Below are positions 7,961 through 15,034 of a DNA stretch of 64,000 bases, in pieces; positions within the stretch are counted from its first letter, which is position 1; every line of letters begins with the position of its first letter. This DNA is from Mycobacterium sp. MFM001 (GTDB lineage Bacteria; Actinomycetota; Actinomycetes; Mycobacteriales; Mycobacteriaceae), in assembly GCF_003402475.1 (NCBI RefSeq), contig NZ_BFAB01000013.1:79551-143550 (forward strand), in the 5' to 3' direction. The position numbers were made by a program, and so were the translations under genes. The notes beneath the pieces are model-generated. The model had not been told where the DNA came from. It was given only the letters and a program-made list of their open reading frames with translations, and did not search any database.

Positions 7961-9235
7961 ATGAAATTTGTGCTGGCAAGTTATGGCACTCGCGGTGATA
8001 TCGAGCCTAGCGTTGCTGTCGGTCGTGAGTTGCTGCACCGCGGGCACGATGTGCGCATGGCTGTCCCACCTAACCTGGTCGGCTTCGCCGAAGCGGCTGG
8101 ATTGCCGGCGGTTGCTTACGGCCTGGATCCGCAGGCCATTCTTGAAGCGCAGCGCAACTTCTCGACGTGTTTCTACCGCAGCTTCTGGCGGATCCAGGAG
8201 CTGAAAAGGTTGTGGCGTGAAGCCTGGGAGATCGGTAGCCGATGCTGGTCGGAAATGATGACGACGTTGCTCTCGCTGGCCGATGGAGCCGACCTGCTGT
8301 TCACCGGTGTGAGTTTCGAGCAGCCCGCGGCGAATGTCGCTGAGTACTACGACATTCCGTTGGCCACCCTGCATTACTTCCCGGCGCGGGTCAACGCTCA
8401 CAGCCTCTACCCGGCCATTTTGCCCGCTCCGCTGATCCGATCGATCAGGGCGGGCGACGAGTGGCTGTTTTGGCGCTTGACGAAGAAGACCGAAGATGCT
8501 CAGCGTCGCGAACTGGGTCTGCCGAAGGCAACCGGCCCAGCGGCGCGGCGAATCACCGAACGCGGAACACTGGAAATCCAGGCGTACGACGAGGTTTGCT
8601 TTCCGGGGCTGGCAGCCGAATGGGCGAAGTGGGATGGCCGGCGGCCTTTCGTTGGCGCGCTGTCGATGGACTTGCCGACCGATGCCGACGAGGAGGTCGC
8701 CTCGTGGATTGCCGCGGGAACTCCACCGGTATTCTTCGCTTTTGGCAGCATCCCGCTCGAGTCTGCTGCCGAGGCGCTCGCGATGATCAGCGGGGCTTGC
8801 GGGCAGTTGGGCGAGCGAGCATTGGTATGCGCCGGCGGTAGTGATCTCAGCGAAGTCCCACATTCCGAACACGTCAAAGTCGTTGGCGCCGTGAACTATG
8901 CGAGTACCTTCCCAGGCTGCCGCGTTGTCGTGCACCACGGCGGCGCGGGCACCACGGCGATCGGCTTGCGCGCCGGAGTGCCAGCGCTAATCCTTTGGAC
9001 CACAGGCGATCAGCCGTACTGGGCAGTTGCGGTCAAGCGACTGAAAGTGGGCACTGCTCGGCGCCTGTCGACCACTACCGAGAAGTCGTTGGTCGCAGAC
9101 CTCCGCAGAATTCTTGCCCCGGACTACGCTACCCGGGCTCGCGAGCTCGCCACCCGGATGACCAAACCCGCCGAAAGCATCACGGCCGCAGCCGATCTCT
9201 TAGAGGAGAGAGCTCGGGTGCGCGTTAAGGACTGA
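7961..9235 (+). CDS. GPL-type glycosyltransferase (GT1 family, Gtf/Rtf-like)
   Basis: A 424-residue GT-B glycosyltransferase of the UDP-glycosyltransferase superfamily. The N terminus MKFVLASYGTRGDIEPSVAV and GRELLHRGHDVRMAVPPNLV is the pattern of mycobacterial glycopeptidolipid Gtf/RtfA enzymes, which transfer deoxytalose or rhamnose to the lipopeptide. The nucleotide-sugar-binding C-terminal half has VVVHHGGAGTTAIGLRAGVP and LWTTGDQPYWAVAV near residues 320-355. The ATG at 7961 is chosen because it aligns with the family start and has AGGA eight bases upstream. It lies between two acyltransferase genes facing the other way and ends 20 bases from copy 2. Threonine-like residues in the predicted peptide would be natural acceptors, by analogy with allo-Thr in GPLs. 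It is the only glycosyltransferase in the window. Confidence 0.9.
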   Translation: MKFVLASYGTRGDIEPSVAVGRELLHRGHDVRMAVPPNLVGFAEAAGLPAVAYGLDPQAILEAQRNFSTCFYRSFWRIQELKRLWREAWEIGSRCWSEMMTTLLSLADGADLLFTGVSFEQPAANVAEYYDIPLATLHYFPARVNAHSLYPAILPAPLIRSIRAGDEWLFWRLTKKTEDAQRRELGLPKATGPAARRITERGTLEIQAYDEVCFPGLAAEWAKWDGRRPFVGALSMDLPTDADEEVASWIAAGTPPVFFAFGSIPLESAAEALAMISGACGQLGERALVCAGGSDLSEVPHSEHVKVVGAVNYASTFPGCRVVVHHGGAGTTAIGLRAGVPALILWTTGDQPYWAVAVKRLKVGTARRLSTTTEKSLVADLRRILAPDYATRARELATRMTKPAESITAAADLLEERARVRVKD

Positions 9236-9255
9236 TCGGCACCGCGCCTACAGCG

Positions 9256-11439
9256 TCAAGCCTGGGCGAGGGCGCGGTCGGCCAGGGTCGCCATTACGGG
9301 CGCTAATTGCCGGGCGTATTCGATCGACAGGTGAAATTCGTCGATGTACACCAGGGTGTTGCCGACGATGACGGGGCAGCGGTCGGGGGTGCAGAACAGA
9401 TCGGTGAGGTCTTGGTAGTGTCCGCCGCCGGCTTTGGTGGCAGCGGATTCAGCGGCGATGCGGGCTGCGTTGACCGCTGTCGATCTGGTGGGGGAGCAAG
9501 CCGTTGCGTCATCGAGGTGGGCGGACAAACAGAACGGCACCATCCGCGACTGCGGATCGGGAATCGGTCCGAGCACCAGCACTTGGGCGCCGGTCGCGCG
9601 AAGCTGTTTCACCAGGCGTGTCAGGCTTTCGTCCCACGCGGGACCGTTTGATGCGAAACCGAATTCGGTACCGTAGTGACGTTTCATGCTCACGACGACC
9701 AGTTGGGTGTGTTCGTCGCGCAAGCGGTTGAGGATTTCACCGCGCCACTGGATGCACTCGGTGTATTCCCGGTGAAGGTAAGGGCTAGTGATGGGCAAGT
9801 CCATCGGTGGGCAACCTGCCTTGGCCAAAGTCTCTAGCCGCCAGTGCCGCTGCTCGGCGGCCTGCCGCAATGCCGGGGTCCACATCGCCGCATCCGAGTC
9901 GCCCATCACGGCCACCGTGGTTTTGGACGAGGTATCGCCCGACGCGCACTCCGGGTGCCCGACTTCGATCAAACTGCGAAGGCAGCCGTCGAGCAATGTC
10001 CGGAGAGCCTTGGCTTCGTCATCTTGGCCGGCCAGCGGCGGGGTGAGGTTGGAGGGGATGGCTTTGAGGTTGGCGGAGGCGCTGACGGCGGCTTGGACTT
10101 GGGCGAAGGCGTGTTGGACTGCGGTGTCGTATGGCTGGAGGTTGTGGCCGGTGGGTGGGGGGCCGGTGGTGACGGTCAGGGTGGGTGCGGGTGCGCCGTG
10201 TCCGACGGGCGGTGGCACCACGATCAGTAGTGCGGCGCTTAGGCAGGCGGCGATGGCGGTGGCCGCCGCGCCCAGGGTGAGGCTGGCTGCGGCGGAGCGG
10301 CGGATGGGGGCGGCAAAGCGCAGCGGGTTTTCCAGCAGGTGCAAGGTGAGGAGGGCCAGCACGGCCGAGAGGGCGGCCCCGGCGAGTTTGGCGGGCAGGC
10401 TTAGCGGGTGGCCGAATAGCGGTGGGGCCAGGACCAGGATGGGCCAGTGCCATAGGTACCAGGAGTAGGACATGCGGCCGATGGCGCGCATGGGTGCGGT
10501 GTCGAGCAGGCGCGCGCAGCCGTGTGTGGGTGTGGCGGTACCGGCGCCGATGACCAGTGCGGCGCCGATCACCGGTAGCAGGGCGGCGATGCCGGGGTAG
10601 GGGGTGTTGGCGTTGATGATGGTGCAGCCCAACAGGATTAGGGCCAGTCCGGCCCATCCGGTGATCGCGCCCGGTAGGGCTGGTAGTCGGCGCCATTGGC
10701 CGACGGTCAATGCGATCAGCCCGCCCAGGGCCAGCTGCCAGGCCCGGGTGGGCAGGGAAAAGAACGCCACGAAGGGCAGCCAGTGGGTGGTGGCCAGCGA
10801 CAGGGCAAACGAGAAGATGGCGATCAGTGCCAGCACCACCAGGTAGGGCCGTCGCGAGGAGGTGGCTTGGGCCCTGCTGCGTTTGCGCAGCCGGCGGATC
10901 AGCCAGGCGGTGCCCAAGATCAGCGGCGCCCACAGCAGATAGAACTGTTCTTCAACCCCTAGTGACCAGTAGTGCTGAAACGGTGAGGGTGGCATGTAGG
11001 GGGCCAGGTAGTCCACGCCTTGCAAGATGAAGCGGTAGTTGACCACATACAGCGCGCTGGCGATGCCGTCACCGAAGACGGTGCGGGCCTGCAACGGGGG
11101 CAACAGCACTGCGGCGCCGATCGCGGTCACCACCCCGACAGCTGCCGAGGCCGGCAGCAGCCGGCGGGCCCGCGCCCCATAAAAGCGGCCCAATCGCACG
11201 GTGCCGGTGCTACTGGCCTCGCGCCACAGCAGCCCGGTGATCAAAAAGCCTGAGATGACAAAGAACACGTCCACGCCGACATAACCGCCACCGACACCGG
11301 GCACATCGGCGTGAAAGAGCACCACCGCCAACACCGCGACCGCACGCAGCCCCTCAATATCACCACGAAACCGCGACCCCGCCGGCCGCCCACCCTCCAG
11401 CCGCTCAACAGGACGCACACTCTCCGTCTGACTCAACAT
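9256..11439 (-). CDS. Membrane acyltransferase-3 with C-terminal SGNH domain, copy 2
   Basis: A 727-residue paralogue of copy 1. The membrane domain (residues 1 to ~467) differs from copy 1 by only one residue that I can see. The SGNH part diverges from about residue 470, where copy 2 has a different loop before VAVMGDSDAAMW, then VSMKRHYGTEFGFAS in place of the copy 1 text. Homology tightens again at the C terminus (PDRCPVIVGNTLVYIDEFHL, APVMATLADRALAQA). Catalytic Ser and Asp-x-x-His are retained. The start at 11439 is common to both copies. The likely role is transfer of an acyl group to a second position or acceptor in the same envelope lipid, inferred from divergence confined to the extracytoplasmic domain. 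It converges on the glycosyltransferase with a 20-base gap. Confidence 0.9.
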   Translation of the reverse strand: MLSQTESVRPVERLEGGRPAGSRFRGDIEGLRAVAVLAVVLFHADVPGVGGGYVGVDVFFVISGFLITGLLWREASSTGTVRLGRFYGARARRLLPASAAVGVVTAIGAAVLLPPLQARTVFGDGIASALYVVNYRFILQGVDYLAPYMPPSPFQHYWSLGVEEQFYLLWAPLILGTAWLIRRLRKRSRAQATSSRRPYLVVLALIAIFSFALSLATTHWLPFVAFFSLPTRAWQLALGGLIALTVGQWRRLPALPGAITGWAGLALILLGCTIINANTPYPGIAALLPVIGAALVIGAGTATPTHGCARLLDTAPMRAIGRMSYSWYLWHWPILVLAPPLFGHPLSLPAKLAGAALSAVLALLTLHLLENPLRFAAPIRRSAAASLTLGAAATAIAACLSAALLIVVPPPVGHGAPAPTLTVTTGPPPTGHNLQPYDTAVQHAFAQVQAAVSASANLKAIPSNLTPPLAGQDDEAKALRTLLDGCLRSLIEVGHPECASGDTSSKTTVAVMGDSDAAMWTPALRQAAEQRHWRLETLAKAGCPPMDLPITSPYLHREYTECIQWRGEILNRLRDEHTQLVVVSMKRHYGTEFGFASNGPAWDESLTRLVKQLRATGAQVLVLGPIPDPQSRMVPFCLSAHLDDATACSPTRSTAVNAARIAAESAATKAGGGHYQDLTDLFCTPDRCPVIVGNTLVYIDEFHLSIEYARQLAPVMATLADRALAQA

Positions 11440-11440
11440 C
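9256..11440 (-). repeat. 2.2-kb gene-scale direct repeat, unit B
   Basis: Second unit of the direct repeat with 5340-7527, about 1.7 kb apart with the glycosyltransferase gene between. Homologous recombination between the units would delete or duplicate the glycosyltransferase. Confidence 0.85.
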
Positions 11441-11510
11441 ACCCCGCGGTCGGTAAAAAGAAACACCATCCCAAGCAAAGTGATTCAAACATCCCCCAGC
11501 ACCAAAAGAA

Positions 11511-11539
11511 GCGATTCGGAAGATGAAGACCGCCATTTC
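11511..11539 (-). promoter_or_regulatory. Upstream element shared by the acyltransferase paralogues (copy 2)
   Basis: GATTCGGAAGATGAAGACCG matches the element before copy 1 base for base. It lies 72-100 bases before the copy 2 start. The 11440-11728 interval around it contains no gene. Confidence 0.5.
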
Positions 11540-11728
11540 GTGACAGGGGCGGTCGAACACCGCAGCGGAAGCGCGGACGCAGCTTTGAAATTCTCTGCGC
11601 CGCAATTCGACAACTTGACGCTCAAGGTGGCGCACTTCGGCGCAGTTTCTACCGGCGCTGCGATCCTAGGCCAACGTGTCAAGCACGAAATCCATTGCTA
11701 TGTAAGGTCTTTAACAGTCCGCCAGGTA

Positions 11729-13911
11729 TCAATCGCCGGCAAGTGCGCGATCGGCCAGAGCCGCCATTACCGGTGCGAGCTGCCGGGAATACTCGATCGA
11801 TACGTGGGCCTCGTCAACGTAGACCAGGGTGTTGCCGACAATCACCGGGCAGCGGTCGGCGGTGCAGAACAGCTTGGTGAGGTCGGCGTATTGTCCGCCG
11901 CCGGCTTTGGTGGCGGCGGTCTCGGTCGCGATTCCGGCTTCATTTACCGCCGTAGACCGGGGCGGCGAGCAAGCTGTCGCGTCATCGAGGTGCGCGGACA
12001 GACAAAACGGCATCAGTGCACCGGGATCCGGGATCGGCCCGAGCACCAGTACCTTGGCGCCGGTGCTACGCAGTTGCCGAACCAGGCGGCCCATGCTGTC
12101 GATCCACGGCGGGTCGTATGACGTGAAACCTGCCGGATAACCGTAGCGATCACCGTACGTGCGCGTCACGCTTACCACCACCAGTCGCGGATGGCCGGCT
12201 TGTAAGCGAGGGACAATCTGGCTGCGCCACTGCTCGCACTCGGTGTACTCGCGGTGCATGTAGGGGTTGAAGATGGGCAGGTCGATCAGTGGGCAGCCCG
12301 CCTTGTCCAGAGTTTCCAGCCGCCAGTGGCGCTGCTCGGCGACCCGCTGGAACGCCGGACTCCACATCGCGGCATTCGAATCGCCGATCAGCGCCACCGT
12401 CGTCGCCGACGTAGTGTCGCCCGTCGCGCACTCGGGCTGTTCGACTTGCAAGAAATTACGCAGGCAGCCGATGCGCATAATGGCCTGCTTTTCGGCCGCT
12501 GCATCCGAAAGTGGAGGAACCAGGTTCGAGGGTACTGCCTTGAGGTTGACGGATGCCGCAACCGCGGCCTGCACTTGGGCGAAAGCGTCCCGCACCGCTT
12601 CGTCGTAAAGATGAATGTTGTCGCCCGTTGGGGGAGAGGCGGCAGTGACCGTCAGCGGCGCAGCGGGCGCGCCACGCCCGACCGGCGCGGGCACGACTAC
12701 CAACAACGCCCCGCTCACCGCCACCGCGACTGCTGTGGCGAGGCCACCAAGCGCAAGACTGCGGCCGGGCGAGCGGCGCATGAAACTAGCGAAGCGCAAC
12801 GGGTTTTCGACGAAATGCAGGGTGAGCACCGCCAGGACGCCGGAAACAGCAGCCGCGGTCAGTCTGGCGGTCAACCCGAGTGCATGGCCCAGCAGTGGTG
12901 GTGCGAACAGCAATACCGGCCAATGCCACAGGTACCACGAGTACGACACCCGGCCGATCGCCCGCATCGGAGTCACTGCCAGGACACGCCCACATCCCCA
13001 CGAGGGTGCGGCACAGCCGGTGCCGATCACGAGCGCGGTACCCAGCACGGGCAACAACGAGGCGGTGCCGGGATAGGGCGTGCTCGTGCCTAATATGGCG
13101 CAGCCCAACAGGATCAGGCCCAGTCCAACCCAACCCGCGATCGCCGCCAGTGCTGGCGGTAGGCGTCGCCACCTGCCGGCTGTGAGGGCTATCAGGCCAC
13201 CGACGGCCAACTGCCAGGCCCGGGTGGGCAGTGAAAAGAACGCAATCGGAGGCAGGAAGTGCGTCGCCACAAGCGAGAGCGCAAACGACGCCAGCGCGAC
13301 GAGTGCGAGGACGACCAGGTAGGAGGTTTGCGACGAAGTGGCTTGGGCTCTGGTGCGCTTACGTACACGCCGGATCAGCCACGCGGTCCCAAGGATCAAG
13401 GCCGGCCACAGCAGGTAGAACTGCTCCTCGACGCCAACGACCAGTAATGCAGAAACGGCGACGGCGGCAGGATAGGGGCGGAGTAGTCGACGCCTTGCAG
13501 AATGAAGCGGTAGTTGCCGACATACAAGGCGCAGGCAATGCCGTCTCCGAAGGCGATGCGGGCCTGCAACGGGGGCAACAGGATAACCGCGCCGATCGCG
13601 GTTACGACGCCGACAGTGGCCGAGGCCGGCAGTAGCCGGCGGGCTCGCGCTCCGTAAAAGCGACGCAGTCGGATGGTGCCGGTGCTGCTGGCCTCGCGCC
13701 AGAGCAGCCCGGTGATCAAAAAGCCTGAGATGACGAAGAAGACGTCCACGCCGATGTAGCCGCCGCCGACACCAGGGACCCCGGCGTGAAACAGGACAAC
13801 TGCCAACACCGCCACGGCACGCAGGCCCTCGATGTCCGAGCGGAATTCCGTGTGTTCCGGGCGCCGACCCTGCATCCCTTCGACAGGGCTAACACTGCTG
13901 GACTGGCGCAC
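11729..13911 (-). pseudogene. Membrane acyltransferase-3/SGNH gene, copy 3, frameshifted
   Basis: A full-length relative of copies 1 and 2, read from a GTG at 13911 with GAGGGGGG just upstream, but in two frames. The first frame gives the N terminus through PPSPFLHYWSL, then runs out of frame. The second resumes ILGTAWLIRRVRKRTRAQAT and continues through VALIGDSNAAMW and VYVDEAHVSIEY to the normal C terminus. Against the copy 1 DNA, the stretch at about 13433-13438 is one base short; restoring one base would rebuild the SLGVEEQFYLLW motif. All catalytic residues survive in the fragments, so the break is recent, phase-variable or a sequencing error. The copy is more diverged than 1 and 2 are from each other, and its SGNH segment resembles copy 1 more than copy 2 does. 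Confidence 0.82.
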
Positions 13912-14425
13912 AGACCCCCCTCGTAAAAAGCCGCGTTCTTCCAATGCAGGCATTGTGGCATTTCGTCAGAAGTGGAGGGCTGATTCGGGATGGAATGGGC
14001 TTTCGAGGTTTCGGAACGGTGACTTCAGCGGCGACGTTCCCCGAGGCTGGGAATGAGTTCACGCACTCGCGTTGCGGCGCCGCTGATTTCGTGAAACCCG
14101 TTCGGATCTCGACCAGTGACGACATTCGAGAATCGGCGGCCGGAGAGATGGCCCAGATCTGCTCTATTCGGGATAGTTCCGCGAGCCTTGAGGATCAGAA
14201 ACAAACCTCGATAATTCGACGACACGCACACAACGCTGAATCCTGCAGTGTCCCATAGGGTTTAGTCGCCACCGCCGCGCCTAGCACGTTGGATGCCCAA
14301 ACCAACTGAACCCGTGACCGCAGACCTCGAGCTTGACTCGGCTCCCACTCCGACTCGGACGGGACTACCGAGTGCGTGGAGCCTGACAACGGATGGGCGC
14401 AGGCGAGAAGCCCTTGCCCGATCAC
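13912..14425. other. Intergenic region upstream of copy 3
   Basis: About 510 bases between the copy 3 start and the haemophore-like gene. Short frames on both strands have no family resemblance or ribosome site that I can support. Apart from the shared upstream element at 13958-13989 I see nothing in it. Confidence 0.5.
13958..13989 (-). promoter_or_regulatory. Upstream element shared by the acyltransferase paralogues (copy 3)
   Basis: GCATTTCGTCAG followed by GGAGGGCTGATTCGG matches 7573-7603 before copy 1. It begins 46 bases before the GTG start, the same spacing as copy 1. Confidence 0.5.
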
Positions 14426-14752
14426 TCAGTAGTTGTTGCAGGTGGCCGCGATCTGTTGCATTACCGGAAAGTACGGCGAGCTCTGAATCTGCTGGGCCAT
14501 TATCGCGCGTCGAGACCGCGGTGCCGAGAGGAACTGGCCCAAAGCGGCCTGCGCCTGCGGCGATGAGTTGAATTCCGCGGCAGCTTGCGGATTCTCCGCG
14601 TTGAGCGCTGCCACTGCCTGGTCATAACTGCAGGTGGTGTTGACGATCGGATCCGTAGCGGGATCTGCGGACGCAATCCCGGCCCCGGCAGCCAACGACA
14701 ATGCCAGACCGCAAACCGCGGCCCCCAGTCTGATCACCGACAGATTGATCAT
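14426..14752 (-). CDS. Small secreted haemophore-related protein (Rv0203-like)
   Basis: A 108-residue exported protein. A signal peptide (hydrophobic GAAVCGLALSLAAGAGI, then ASADP) should be cleaved near residue 30. The mature ~78 residues have one cysteine near the start (NTTCSYDQAVAALNAENP) and one at the end (IAATCNNY), with a helical middle including AALGQFLSAP. This layout is that of the mycobacterial haemophore-related family, small helical secreted proteins of which Rv0203 binds haem. GGGAGGAG seven bases upstream supports the ATG at 14752. It lies downstream of the mmpL genes on the same strand, after 282 bases with no gene. MmpL proteins take part in haem uptake in M. tuberculosis, but a link here is only suggested by position. 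Confidence 0.78.
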   Translation of the reverse strand: MINLSVIRLGAAVCGLALSLAAGAGIASADPATDPIVNTTCSYDQAVAALNAENPQAAAEFNSSPQAQAALGQFLSAPRSRRAIMAQQIQSSPYFPVMQQIAATCNNY

Positions 14753-15034
14753 TGTGAACTCCTCCCAGCTGATTTCATCGACTCTAACGGCTCAGCGCAA
14801 CCCTTGCCCATGCTTTTCGGAACCAGACCAGACTAGTACGACGACGAAAATCGCGCCGCGCTCCGGCGTGTAACCGGCTGGGCAGCGGCAGTGCCGTGGC
14901 TGACGCGTGGCGGCCGAAACCAGATAGCTGGCAACTCGAATCAGGTCGGAGCCCGGGAACGGTTGTCCTGCTAGCTGTTCCGGTGTCTGCTGTCACAATG
15001 CGGCATGGTGGCGGCACGCCGTCGACAGCGAGGG

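Noticed and set aside
7712..8938. 408-codon minus-strand frame over the glycosyltransferase
   Set aside because: It is the antisense of a clear Gtf-like gene and shows no domain features.
13944..14258. 104-codon plus-strand frame
   Set aside because: No family resemblance or ribosome site, and it covers the conserved non-coding element upstream of copy 3.
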